Shown here: piece after piece, positions 42,687 through 51,689 of the stretch
How the letters are laid out: every line of letters begins with the position of its first letter
How positions within the stretch are numbered: position 1 is the stretch's first letter
Assembly: GCF_001955695.1 (NCBI RefSeq)
Contig: NZ_CP019236.1
Coordinates: 1,550,001 to 1,614,000 of the forward strand
Source: Rhodoferax koreense
GTDB lineage: Bacteria; Pseudomonadota; Gammaproteobacteria; Burkholderiales; Burkholderiaceae_C
Direction: 5' to 3'
Length of the DNA stretch: 64,000 nt
Program-made: the position numbers and the translations under genes
The notes under the pieces: generated by a model
The model's database searches: none
The model's input: only the letters and a program-made list of their open reading frames with translations
Told to the model about the DNA's origin: nothing

Positions 42687-44438
42687 CTATGGTCGAGTTG
42701 GATAGTCGAGCAGCACGTCTCGAAGCCTATCCAGAATAGACCGAAACCCATTAAAATCAATGCTATCCGCATTTTTTGCAACTACGTCTCGCGCAAATGC
42801 CGCCTTCCCATAATGCTTCGAAGAGTCCTCATCCTGTCGAGAAAAAGTCTTCCCGTTGAGCGTCACTGCTTGCGTCGCGGCGTCAAAGAAATCTTCAATC
42901 ATCGTTTGAGAATTTCCAGGGCCAAGTGGCGTTGGAACGACGTACAAATTCGAGAAGAGATGGATAAAAGGCCGAAGGCCTTTCGGCTTCTTTATCTTTA
43001 GCAAGCCCGAAATCGCCCCATATATGCTGTCTGCACCAAGATCGTTATCAATCAACAGGATCACCGGATGCATTGGTCGCGGGGCGCGAAACTTGTTGAC
43101 CACGTCGGCATGATAGTTCTTAATAAGATGACACAAGCCTCCGACGCCTCCGCCAATGTCTGTGACAACGGCCGAGCGACGATCTGCATATTTATACAAG
43201 CGAACCTTTAATTCAGGCTTTCCACCAGTTATAGAGGCAGAGGCAAGTGTTGGGTAGTGACCCGCAAGTTGCAGGATTGCGTGCTTTATGTATGTGTTGT
43301 CAGTTTTTCCCTCGCATACAATCATGGGCTTGCTGAGGGCATAAAAACTGTCGAAGTAAATTACTCGGCGATAGAGCTGAAGTCTACCGGGCGCACCAAG
43401 AGGAACCAAACTGTTCGCTTCTTCGCGGCAAGAATTATATAAATCTATCTGATCGACGTAACTAAGCATTCCTCGCAACTCGCCAGCATGGCCATCTCTT
43501 CGTAGCTCTTGCGCTGCACCGTCTTTGTCGGTGAAGTGGATAGTGTGCTGGAATTTTCCCGTCTTAAAAAGGTTGTTCGCCATTGCGCGAGCGGCATAAC
43601 GATACGTCGCGGGGACATTGACTTTTTTGTTTACAGTCAGTCCGGTCACTTCCTGACGAGAGTCTCTGTATTGGAGCCTAGTCTTTTTCTCATTCAATGA
43701 AAAGCCGCACTTCTGAACAATTTTCTGCAAGCCGCCCCCGGGAATCCACTTATGCGGGTCGCCTTCTTTTTGAACCGCTATGGCTGTGGGGAACTCAGGC
43801 TTATTGGTGCTGAATGTTAAGTCATCAGCATATCTAGTGTATGTGCAGCCCTGCCTCAATGCGAACTCAACGAGTCGCATGTCGAGAAGATGCCCAATCA
43901 GATTTGAGATAATTGGCGAGCAAGGACTTCCCTGCGGGAGCTTGTTTTCGCTGCAAGCGATCTGGGCAAGAATCGTTGCAACCGCTGGAAAAAGAGAAAA
44001 ATTCTCGTCTTTAATGAAAAAACCTCGGACCCTCCCGAAGTTAATTGTCCCGAAGAAATCGGAAAGGTCTGCATTGAAGACAAAGCGCCGCGTAATGTGC
44101 TCTTCACCATTGCTAACGATGCTACGACCCTTTGTGAAGCCGTGCGAAACCTCACGCCTCACATAGTTCTTGTTCTTGACCGCGGTCGCATGTTTCGCTT
44201 TGAGCTCTAATGAGCAACCGAGAAGAATGGCAGCAAGCCTTTGCTGAATTAGTTTCAAGTGGGGGCACGGCGCCGATATTTCCCGAACGCCTCCCGTCTT
44301 CTTGCTGATTTCGAACTTCTTATATAGATCCGGTTTAGGCTGCTTGTACAAAATGTACGAAAGCATTCCCGCCTTCACATCAAGTAGCTTCGCCACACCA
44401 TGAAGATCGGTGGCGCCCTTCAAGTTTGCAAGTGTCAT
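42687..44438 (-). CDS. Retron reverse transcriptase-TOPRIM fusion (Ec67-like)
   Basis: 583 aa. The RT half shows NADLSDFFGTINFGRVRGFF (catalytic Asp, near 122), QGSPCSPIISN (169), YADD at 203-206, and the retron-typical VTG at 264-266. From about 360 the protein is a TOPRIM domain: acidic Glu376 in IVCEGKTD and the Asp pair in LLIDNDLGAD (464/466). RT-TOPRIM fusions are the hallmark of the Ec67 (Eco2) group of retrons, which act in phage defence; the RT makes msDNA and the TOPRIM part is the presumed effector nuclease. The ATG is only 11 bp from the end of the msr-msd RNA. AT-richer than the flanking chromosome, consistent with transfer. Confidence 0.92.
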   Translation of the reverse strand: MTLANLKGATDLHGVAKLLDVKAGMLSYILYKQPKPDLYKKFEISKKTGGVREISAPCPHLKLIQQRLAAILLGCSLELKAKHATAVKNKNYVRREVSHGFTKGRSIVSNGEEHITRRFVFNADLSDFFGTINFGRVRGFFIKDENFSLFPAVATILAQIACSENKLPQGSPCSPIISNLIGHLLDMRLVEFALRQGCTYTRYADDLTFSTNKPEFPTAIAVQKEGDPHKWIPGGGLQKIVQKCGFSLNEKKTRLQYRDSRQEVTGLTVNKKVNVPATYRYAARAMANNLFKTGKFQHTIHFTDKDGAAQELRRDGHAGELRGMLSYVDQIDLYNSCREEANSLVPLGAPGRLQLYRRVIYFDSFYALSKPMIVCEGKTDNTYIKHAILQLAGHYPTLASASITGGKPELKVRLYKYADRRSAVVTDIGGGVGGLCHLIKNYHADVVNKFRAPRPMHPVILLIDNDLGADSIYGAISGLLKIKKPKGLRPFIHLFSNLYVVPTPLGPGNSQTMIEDFFDAATQAVTLNGKTFSRQDEDSSKHYGKAAFARDVVAKNADSIDFNGFRSILDRLRDVLLDYPTRP

Positions 44439-44449
44439 TGTTATAAGGT

Positions 44450-44582
44450 GGACTCGCAGACACTCTTACGCGAACGCAGGGGACGCGCATTGCCGCAATA
44501 CGGCGAGGATACCGAGGAGCATTTCCCGGGGACATTTCTTTCACATGCCATGAATCATGGCAAAAAATCTGTCTGCGAGTCC
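44450..44582 (-). ncRNA. Retron msr-msd RNA
   Basis: Bounded by perfect 13-bp inverted repeats a1 (GGACTCGCAGACA, reading from 44582) and a2 (TGTCTGCGAGTCC, ending at 44450 on the minus strand). Just inside a1 comes G at 44569, the expected 2'-5' branching guanosine, then ATTTTTTG. A 7-bp hairpin with 3-nt loop (44546-44562) is the first msr stem-loop. About 80 nt of further structure-forming sequence precedes a2. The a1-G-ATTT-hairpin order and the AGAGTGTCTGC end resemble Ec67 as I remember it. The msd stem has not been folded. Confidence 0.82.
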
Positions 44583-44600
44583 GGCGCTACTTTACCATTC

Positions 44601-44642
44601 TGCCGACGGTGATCGGCACTCTCGGGCTGCATCCGGCCCGAG
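44601..44642. other. Tandem hairpins upstream of the retron
   Basis: TGCCGA-N6-TCGGCA (44601-44618) and CTCGGGC-N8-GCCCGAG (44621-44642) lie back to back just upstream of the retron RNA. They may end upstream transcription or be part of an old element; neither has a T-run on either strand. Confidence 0.4.
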
Positions 44643-45136
44643 ACAAGGCGTCCGAAGCTCGCCGTTGGTTATCAGTTTCGGCGGCGGCTACGACTTCACG
44701 ATGAATATGCTGCGGCCGGGTGGCGCGTTGCACTAGTGTCTGATGCCGCCGCGCTACCGGGCAGCAGGATGGCTTACCCCTTCATCCGGGGGGGCGCATG
44801 GGCGTGCACAAGGCGGTCACTTGCGAACGCCCGCGCTTGGCCGGCAGCGTCAGTTCGTGGATTTCGCCGACGGCTGACCTTGGTCAGCCCCTGACCAGGG
44901 CATCGACAGTCAGCTTCCTGGCGCGTCTTTGTGCCCACCCTTTCCGGCCATGACCCGCCGTTCGGCGCGAGGCTTCGAGCGATAGATCAAGACTGGACTC
45001 TGTCGCTCGTGATTGAGGGCTGAATGGCAACTGCCGCGGTAACCGGTCGTTCGATGTACGTGGCCTTTGAGTGACCTCTGCCTTGACTATGGGTCGTCAA
45101 TACGGTCTTAAAGAGGGATAGTTGTGCCGCTACACA
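44643..45136. other. Gap between retron and restriction module
   Basis: About 490 bp without a credible gene. Short open frames show no known motif. The text around TTGAGGGCTGAATGGCAAC at about 45013 resembles TTGAGGGCTGAGTGACAGC at about 49425 on the other side of the module, perhaps remnants of one older insertion. Confidence 0.4.
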
Positions 45137-45164
45137 TTGTTTTGTGTATCTTTCGTCATAAAAT
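45137..45164 (+). promoter_or_regulatory. Promoter of the restriction-modification module
   Basis: TTGTTT (45137-45142), 16-bp spacer, TAAAAT (45159-45164): a good sigma-70 pair about 30 bp before the HTH gene. Confidence 0.55.
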
Positions 45165-45194
45165 AATGTGCATCTTGATGGATGTAACGGCCGG

Positions 45195-45485
45195 ATGACC
45201 TACGATGCTTTCCTCGCTGAGCTGGCCCTGGCTGGACTCACTGTGCGCGCATTTGCAGAACTCATAGGGATGAACAAGAACTCCGTGTCGAACTACGCCA
45301 GCGTTGGCAGGGTGCCCACCCATTTGGCAGTCATTGCCACACTGCTGTCGGAGTTAAAGGGGCGCAACATCGGCTTCGAAGACGTGCTGGCAAAGATCGA
45401 CCGAACGCCCAAGAAGCCAAGGGGCGCGGCCAAGCCTGGCCGTTTCGGTGGCGACAGGCAAGAGCAGTTGGAGCTGCAATCGTGA
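45195..45485 (+). CDS. Small HTH regulator of the restriction module
   Basis: 96 aa from the ATG at 45195 (a GTG at 45168 is also possible). An XRE-like helix-turn-helix is visible in 'LTVRAFAELIGMNKNSVSNY', followed by 'VPTHLAVIATLLSEL' and a basic C-terminus. Its TGA overlaps the GTG of the methylase gene (GTGA). Position and size suggest a controller of the module's expression, like C proteins of Type II systems, but it could equally be a subunit for DNA recognition. Confidence 0.7.
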   Translation: MTYDAFLAELALAGLTVRAFAELIGMNKNSVSNYASVGRVPTHLAVIATLLSELKGRNIGFEDVLAKIDRTPKKPRGAAKPGRFGGDRQEQLELQS

Positions 45486-48400
45486 TCGAGCAGCCTGTGT
45501 TCACGTTGGACTGGCTGCATGCAAGCCTGGGCTGGAACCGCCCCGAGCAAATCGTACGACCGGACGGCGCAGGCGCCGCGAAGTTTGCGGCTCTGGTGCA
45601 AGAGAAAGTCGGCCGCGCTTTAACCGGGGAGGCAGCGGGCCAAGGGTGTCGCATTGGTGTGCTTGCCGAAGTTCCGAGCGCTGCGAGTACCGAGCCGCCC
45701 ATCGCGGTCGTGGTGGAGTTCTCGCAACCAGCTTCGGATGACACGCTTAGTGAACTTCACCGGTTGGCCTGGAACTTCTCTCATTGTCCGGCCCTTATCA
45801 CCGTCGAACCTAGCTTGGTGCGCGTATGGACATGCTGCGAGGCGCCTGTCTTCGGCCAGCGGTCCTCGGACCGGGTGGTCTACACAGTGACCGCAGACGA
45901 GCTTGCCGGATCGAAGACCCTGGCGCTCGAACGCGTTGCAGCGCAGTCCTTGCATTGGATCAATTTGGTGTCTGGGGTGTTTTTCTCTAAACACGCCGGG
46001 CGTTTCGACCGTGATGGACGCGCTGATCAGTTGCTGCTGGGGAACCTGAGGCACGTCAGGCACCTTCTCGCAGAAATCGGCTTGGACGACGAAGACGTCT
46101 GCCATGATCTGCTGGCACGCATCATATTTGTTCAGTTCCTGTTTGATCGAAAGGACGTGGACGGCAACCCCGCCCTAACAGCATCCAAACTCGCCCGGCT
46201 TCATGCGGAAGGCGTGTTGAGAAAGCTCCACGCAGGCTTCGACAGTATTCTTTCGAGCTACACAGACGCCTACGCGTTGTTCGATTGGCTCAATGAACGC
46301 TTCAATGGCGACCTCTTCCCCGGAAAGGGCGATACACCAGAAGCCCGCGCAAAAGGCTGGGCGGCGGAGAAGCGCATCGTTAACAAGAAGCATCTGTCCT
46401 TGTTGGCCGATTTCATTCGGGGCAATGTTGACATGCCGTCCGGCCAGCAGTGTCTATGGCCACAATACTCGTTCGACGTCATTCCGTTGGAGTTCATCAG
46501 CAGCATCTACGAGACGTTTGTCGATGAACGCGCGGCCGACGGCGGCGTGTTCTATACGCCACCGCATCTGGTCGATTTCGTGTTGGACAAGGTGCTACCG
46601 TGGGGCGGGCTGGACTGGGACCTCAAGGTGCTCGACCCCTCGTGCGGCTCGGGCATCTTTCTGGTCAAGGTCTTCCAGCGTCTGGTCCATCGCTGGAGAC
46701 TGGCCAACCCAGGTCAACCGGTGCGCGCCGAACTGCTGCGGCGACTGCTGGAGCGCAACCTAATCGGCGTGGATATCGACCCGCATGCCGTGCGCGTTGC
46801 TTGTTTTAGCCTCTATCTGGCAATGTGCGACGAGATCGAGCCGCGCCACTACTGGACGCAGGTTGTTTTTCCGAGCATGCGAGACCGCAGGTTGCTATGC
46901 AGCGACTTCTTTGCGGAGCAGAACCCTGCCATCAGTACGCAGACCAGCGCACAGTGCTATGACCTCGTGGTTGGCAATGCACCATGGGGCGAGGATCTCG
47001 TGACTGAGCAGGCAAAAGCCTGGGCCCAGGCTGACCGGCGGAACTGGACCGTTGCGAACAAGGACATCGGGGGACTCTTCTTGGCCAAGGCGGCGCAGTT
47101 GTTAAAACCGACTGGGCGCGTGGCGATGATTCAGTCGGCAAGCGCCTTCTTGTTCAACACGAGTGTCAAGTCATGCGAGTTCCGTCAGCAGTTGTTTCAG
47201 TCGCACCGCGTTGAGGAGGTGGTGAACTTGGCAGCGCTTCGATTCGACGTGTTCAAACGCAAGTCACACACGACCAAGACGTCCGTTTCGCCTTCATGCA
47301 TCGTAGTCCTGTCTCCCGGCCGACCGGCATGGAATGACCGGATCTCGTACGTCAGCCCTAAACGGCTTAAGCCTCTGACCGACGAGTTCACAATCATGAT
47401 TGAACCCCAGGATTGCCGTACTTTATATGTTCATGAAGCCCTGAATGATTCGACGATCTGGACGGTACTCATGTGGGGCTCGCCTCGTGATCGCTCCCTG
47501 CTCAAGCGGCTGGTTGGATACCCCACCATTTCCAACCCTGGCGAGTCGATCAAGGTGCTGACGCGCCAAGGGTTCATCTATGGTGACCGGACTCGGCCTC
47601 AGCCTGACTTGGACGGACGCCCGCTGTTTGACCAGACCACGTTTCCGGACGGATCGCTGATGCACCTGGACACGGACCTGTTGGCTCCGACGCGCGATCT
47701 CCGCGTGCATTCCAAGGATTCCACCAACTTCGCAGCTTTCGAATGGCCCCAGCTTATTCTCAAGAAAGGTCTGCAGAAGGGGCGTGCCAGATTCCAGGCC
47801 CGCTTGGCTCAATCGAATAGCAAATCGGCGGCTGTATTCAGTGACAACTACGTGTCGATCCATGGTCCTCAATCCTTCCTTGACGCCGCCTGCCTCGCCG
47901 TGAACAGCCTGCTGGCCGTTTATTTCCTCAAGCTCACCAGCGGACGGATTGCCGCCTACCGTCCCGCGGCACTGACCAATGAACTGCTGGACATCCCGAT
48001 CCCTCATCCACTGCCGCCTCAGATCAAAAAGGTCAAAAGCTATGAAGATATTGATGAGATCGTGTACCGCGCGTTCGCGCTGAAGGACGCGGAGCAGGTG
48101 CTGGTTGAGGATCTTTGCGAGTTGGCGCTCGCCGATTTTCAAGAGAAGAAGGGGCGAACTAAGGTCAAGAGTCAGCGTATGGAAGAGCGAGCCCCGTCAA
48201 ATGCCCACCTCCGTGACTACTGCACTTACTTCATGCGTGTGCTCAGGGCGGGTTTTGGTGCCGACAAGGCAGTGAGTGCGACCATTTTCTGCACCCCGGA
48301 CGACGACGCTTTGCCTTATCAGATGGTCTCTATTGAACTTGGCCGTTCATCCGTCCCCCCCGTCGAGTGGCGCAAGATGACCACCCCGGCACTTCTAGGC

Positions 48401-48637
48401 GAGTTGGAGCGACTGGATCTGCAGGACGGGAAAGACACTGGGGGCCGACTGGGGATCTATACCAAGCGCGTGGTGCGTCTCTACGACGCCGGCCATGGCG
48501 TTCCAATGATCATCATCGTCAAGCCCAACGTGCATCGCTACTGGACAAGGTCCACGGCCCTGAACGACGCGGATGAAGCCTCGGTGGATCTGTTTCGAAT
48601 GCAGCATCAAGATGGCATGACGCGGACCATCCTATGA
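45482..48637 (+). CDS. Large N6-adenine DNA methylase
   Basis: 1051 aa. The central methylase fold has 'GVFYTPPHLVDFVLDKVLP' (motif X, about 355), LDPSCGSGIFLVKVFQ (SAM-binding motif I, about 385) and GNAPWGED (about 498-505) as catalytic motif IV, where the family norm is NPPY/NPPW; here Pro is Ala. The last ~400 residues would hold target-recognition and coupling domains; the first ~130 (including VVVEFSQ...LHRLAWN) look like a degenerate nuclease-type fold. Size and order resemble Type IIG/Eco57I-like enzymes. The restriction partner starts in a 4-bp overlap (ATGA). Confidence 0.85.
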   Translation: MIEQPVFTLDWLHASLGWNRPEQIVRPDGAGAAKFAALVQEKVGRALTGEAAGQGCRIGVLAEVPSAASTEPPIAVVVEFSQPASDDTLSELHRLAWNFSHCPALITVEPSLVRVWTCCEAPVFGQRSSDRVVYTVTADELAGSKTLALERVAAQSLHWINLVSGVFFSKHAGRFDRDGRADQLLLGNLRHVRHLLAEIGLDDEDVCHDLLARIIFVQFLFDRKDVDGNPALTASKLARLHAEGVLRKLHAGFDSILSSYTDAYALFDWLNERFNGDLFPGKGDTPEARAKGWAAEKRIVNKKHLSLLADFIRGNVDMPSGQQCLWPQYSFDVIPLEFISSIYETFVDERAADGGVFYTPPHLVDFVLDKVLPWGGLDWDLKVLDPSCGSGIFLVKVFQRLVHRWRLANPGQPVRAELLRRLLERNLIGVDIDPHAVRVACFSLYLAMCDEIEPRHYWTQVVFPSMRDRRLLCSDFFAEQNPAISTQTSAQCYDLVVGNAPWGEDLVTEQAKAWAQADRRNWTVANKDIGGLFLAKAAQLLKPTGRVAMIQSASAFLFNTSVKSCEFRQQLFQSHRVEEVVNLAALRFDVFKRKSHTTKTSVSPSCIVVLSPGRPAWNDRISYVSPKRLKPLTDEFTIMIEPQDCRTLYVHEALNDSTIWTVLMWGSPRDRSLLKRLVGYPTISNPGESIKVLTRQGFIYGDRTRPQPDLDGRPLFDQTTFPDGSLMHLDTDLLAPTRDLRVHSKDSTNFAAFEWPQLILKKGLQKGRARFQARLAQSNSKSAAVFSDNYVSIHGPQSFLDAACLAVNSLLAVYFLKLTSGRIAAYRPAALTNELLDIPIPHPLPPQIKKVKSYEDIDEIVYRAFALKDAEQVLVEDLCELALADFQEKKGRTKVKSQRMEERAPSNAHLRDYCTYFMRVLRAGFGADKAVSATIFCTPDDDALPYQMVSIELGRSSVPPVEWRKMTTPALLGELERLDLQDGKDTGGRLGIYTKRVVRLYDAGHGVPMIIIVKPNVHRYWTRSTALNDADEASVDLFRMQHQDGMTRTIL

Positions 48638-49278
48638 CTATCTCCGCCGACCCGGCTTTTGTCGCCCTAGCAAAGGCGTGGATGCAGGCACCCGCAGACA
48701 CGCTGCTGACCCTCGTCTGGACCGCTTACGATGACATGCGAGCGTCGCCGCCAACTATTGACACGCGCGATCTGGAACGCAGCATTACCCAGCGACTGGA
48801 AGCGCGCATCAACGATGCAATGTCGGGCGACGAACCCTTTCGAGTTCAGCATGGCGCATATGAGCACGAGACCATGGCGGCGCCGCCAGCGCAGCCGCCC
48901 CAGTACGACATTGCGTTTGTGCTGCGGTCGGATGAACGGTTGATGTGGCCCCTGGAGGCAAAGGTGCTGGAGACCGCTGGAAGAATTTCGGAGTACCTGG
49001 AGGACGTCAGGCAGCAGTTCCTTACCTGCCGATACTCGCCTTTCTCCGGCTCGGCAGCCATGCTTGGCTACTTGCTGAGCGGGGACTCGTCGGAAGCACT
49101 GGACGGCATCGGCAAGAAATTAGGGTGTACGTTGCACCAAGTGGGCGGCCCTTCGTTGATGCGGGCGCATCGGATGTCCCATCACGTTCGGTCGCCCCCC
49201 GTCGGTAAGCCTTATCCCCAAGACTTCACCTGCCACCATTTGATCCTGGAGTTCGTAGGGCTCAAGCGCCACAGTTGA
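48634..49278 (+). CDS. Candidate PD-(D/E)XK restriction endonuclease
   Basis: 214 aa, translationally coupled to the methylase. Asp92 in 'PQYDIAFVL' and Glu108-x-Lys110 in 'MWPLEAKVLE' have the spacing of a PD-(D/E)XK nuclease core; an upstream helix Glu (about 57) completes the pattern. I do not recognise a named family. Together with the HTH and methylase genes it reads as a complete three-gene restriction-modification unit. Confidence 0.65.
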   Translation: MTISADPAFVALAKAWMQAPADTLLTLVWTAYDDMRASPPTIDTRDLERSITQRLEARINDAMSGDEPFRVQHGAYEHETMAAPPAQPPQYDIAFVLRSDERLMWPLEAKVLETAGRISEYLEDVRQQFLTCRYSPFSGSAAMLGYLLSGDSSEALDGIGKKLGCTLHQVGGPSLMRAHRMSHHVRSPPVGKPYPQDFTCHHLILEFVGLKRHS

Positions 49279-49451
49279 GCATGTCCTCCTCCTCGTCGAG
49301 ACTGCTCGTCAAGCATGCGTTGCTGACGCAATAGTGTGAGCGACTTTGGTATGAGTTGTGGCGACAGGGGTCAACCGGGAGCCCGTGCGAATGACCGGAA
49401 GATCGATGAGACGGTGGACTCGCTGTTGAGGGCTGAGTGACAGCAATCGCT

Positions 49452-50680
49452 GGCGGATTCAACCGGTCGATGCAACACACTAAAAGCTGCATGAGCAGAA
49501 GGAGTGTTGCAGATGAAGTATCGGACGCGAACCTACTACACGGACGCCCAGAAGGCATTGATGTGGGAGCGATGGAAGGAAGGCTGGACTCTTCACCAGA
49601 TTGGCCATCTGTTTGATCGACCTCACACTTCGATCCACAACATCTTGTCAAAGACCGGTGGCATTCGACCGCCGCAGCGCAGGCGCAGCGCCACTGCGTT
49701 GACCCTGGCAGAGCGAGAAGAGATCTCTGGTGCGCTGATCGTTGGTCAATCGATGCGCTCGGTGGCCGCCCGACTTGGCAGGGCGCCGTCGACCATCAGC
49801 CGCGAGATTGGGCGCAACGCCGGGCAAGACAGCTATCGGGCAAGCGTCGCCGACGAAGCGGCTTGGAACCGAGCCCTACGGCCACAGCTATGCAAGCTGG
49901 TCAAGAATCGGGCGCTGGCTGGTGTCGTGGCGAACCTGCTTCGAATGCGGTGGTCGCCCAAGCAGATCGCCGGCTGGCTCACGCATGCTTATCCGAACGA
50001 CCCGAACCTTCATGTGTCACACGAGACCATCTACCGCAGCCTGTTCATTCAAGCGCGTGGCGCGTTGAAGAAGGAGCTGCTTGAGCACCTCAGGCGCACG
50101 CGCGGCATGCGACGCTCTCGTTCCTACACGCAAAAGACGGCGATCCATGGGCAGATCGCGGATGCCGTGTCGATCAGCGAGCGCCCCGCATCTGTCGAAG
50201 ATCGGGCGGTGCCTGTTCATTGGGAGGGAGACTTGGTGTTCGGCAGCGGCAACAGCCAGATCGCCACATTGGTCGAGCGACAGACGCGATACGTGATGTT
50301 GGTCAAGCTCGAAGGCAAGGACTCGCAGTCGGTCGTCAACGCGCTGATCAAGAACGCGCGCAAGCTGCCGCAGGAGCTCTACAAGTCATTGACTTGGGAT
50401 CGAGGCACGGAGATGCACGGTCACAAGCGATTCACGATGGCCACCGACATCCAAGTCTGCTTCTGTGATCCCCAAAGCCCGTGGCAACGCGGCAGTAACG
50501 AGAACACCAATGGGCTGCCCAGGCAATACCTGCCGAAGGGCATCGACATCTCGGGCTACTCACAGCTCCAACTCAACGCGATAGCGCGACAATTGAACGA
50601 GAGGCCGCGCAAGACGCTCGGCTTCCACACACCCGCCGAGATGTTCAACGAATGTGTTGCATCGACCGGTTGAATCCGCC
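49452..50680 (+). mobile_element. IS30-family insertion sequence, intact
   Basis: 1229 bp with perfect 28-bp terminal inverted repeats (49452-49479 and 50653-50680; ends GGCGG...CCGCC). A CT dinucleotide flanks both ends (49450-49451 and 50681-50682), matching the 2-bp target duplication of IS30-type elements. Contains one transposase gene. It lies just after the restriction module. Confidence 0.92.
49513..50673 (+). CDS. IS30-family transposase
   Basis: 386 aa from the ATG at 49513, 8 bp after GGAG; an in-frame GTG lies at 49504. N-terminal HTH segments (about 55-105, 'VAARLGRAPSTISREIGRN'). The DDE integrase core has Asp in WEGDLVFG, Asp in LTWDRGTEM and Glu in GSNENTNGL. The stop lies inside the right inverted repeat. 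Reading frame intact, so the element may be active. Confidence 0.94.
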   Translation: MKYRTRTYYTDAQKALMWERWKEGWTLHQIGHLFDRPHTSIHNILSKTGGIRPPQRRRSATALTLAEREEISGALIVGQSMRSVAARLGRAPSTISREIGRNAGQDSYRASVADEAAWNRALRPQLCKLVKNRALAGVVANLLRMRWSPKQIAGWLTHAYPNDPNLHVSHETIYRSLFIQARGALKKELLEHLRRTRGMRRSRSYTQKTAIHGQIADAVSISERPASVEDRAVPVHWEGDLVFGSGNSQIATLVERQTRYVMLVKLEGKDSQSVVNALIKNARKLPQELYKSLTWDRGTEMHGHKRFTMATDIQVCFCDPQSPWQRGSNENTNGLPRQYLPKGIDISGYSQLQLNAIARQLNERPRKTLGFHTPAEMFNECVASTG

Positions 50681-50837
50681 CTGCAAAGCAGCCCCTAGCT
50701 GTGAAGTGTCATGAGATTCTTTCGGGACAACGAGAGACGGGAGATAGGTGGCACAAGATCGATACCGTGGTGAGGCCTGTGTCAGTTGTAGAAAGCGTCC
50801 AGACCAGCAAGGCCTACGGAATTGCCACGCGCTTAAG

Positions 50838-51041
50838 ATCAATGGCCTGTACAGGGCCGAGTAGATCCACCGTCGCGCACCGTGGAAGACCAAGGAATCA
50901 GTGGAATTGGCCACCCTGGAATAGGTGTCCTGGTTTAACCCCCACAGACTGCTGGAGCCCATTGGATACATCCCGCCTCCATGAGCTGAGGCAAATTACT
51001 ATTGGCAACTTGCCAATCAGCCCTCCACCGTGGCGGCCTGA
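50838..51041 (+). pseudogene. IS3-family transposase (OrfB) C-terminal remnant
   Basis: One frame reads INGLYRAE, IHRRAPWKTKESVELATLE, VSWFNPHRLLEPIGYIPPP and AEANYYWQLANQ, the well-known end of IS3-group OrfB proteins, interrupted by three in-frame stops. The 150 bp between it and the IS30 element have no recognisable gene. Confidence 0.8.
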
Positions 51042-51083
51042 TTTAAATCAAAAAGCCTCCACGAACCCGGTGCGGTTCAGGTT

Positions 51084-51689
51084 TCAAGAAGCTAGTGAGT
51101 CCACAACGCGCCGAATTTTTTTGCGTAGGCTGAACACACTGCCATCCCGATCAGACATCATTCTTGTTGCCAACCAAGACAGTGGTCCAAACATGCCCAA
51201 GATTAACGCCATTGGAGCGCCAATTAGGATGCGCAACCATGTCCTGTATGTTACACGCATACTTTCCTCTGGTCGACGCAAGTGCATGACAAACAACGCG
51301 AGAATTCCTAGGGCCCAGAGTAATACCCCAAAGGCCACCCATGAAATTTTCAATTTTGCATAAACTATAAGGATTGGAACGATTGCATAAAATGCCCCAA
51401 CCAAGAAAAAAGTAAAGACCAGATAGAACTGTCCAAAGTTCATGACAGGGCCCCACCGTTCTTTGACACGCCAATTGGGCAATATACGGTACTTTCCTCG
51501 ATCAAGCTCCTGCAATAATTGCTTGCGTAATTCAGGAATATTCTCATTCGTGGTGGCAATGGGGTCATTAACGAAACGCCATAATGCCATCGTAGTCTGA
51601 TGCGATTTCTTAAATGGAGCCCGTGGCGGTAGATCAGATCGACCAAGAGTAGACTGATAGCCCCGCCAGAAATGCCAGATCACATTCAA
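51084..51689 (-). CDS. Membrane protein of unknown function next to patatin gene
   Basis: 201 aa. An N-terminal soluble ~90 residues is followed by hydrophobic helices at about 93-112 and 115-137 (FGVLLWALGILALFVMHL) and about 150-172, then a basic tail. It overlaps the end of the patatin gene by 56 bp on the same strand, suggesting they formed one operon. No family recognised. Confidence 0.6.
   Translation of the reverse strand: MNVIWHFWRGYQSTLGRSDLPPRAPFKKSHQTTMALWRFVNDPIATTNENIPELRKQLLQELDRGKYRILPNWRVKERWGPVMNFGQFYLVFTFFLVGAFYAIVPILIVYAKLKISWVAFGVLLWALGILALFVMHLRRPEESMRVTYRTWLRILIGAPMALILGMFGPLSWLATRMMSDRDGSVFSLRKKIRRVVDSLAS

Noticed and set aside
42687..44438. Group II intron or diversity-generating retroelement
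   Set aside because: No maturase/HNH domain, no intron ribozyme ends and no TR/VR repeats. The VTG motif, the TOPRIM fusion and the a1/a2 RNA point to a retron.
44643..45136. Insertion sequence remnant between retron and restriction module
   Set aside because: A faint similarity to DNA at about 49425 exists, but no transposase motif or terminal repeat could be found.
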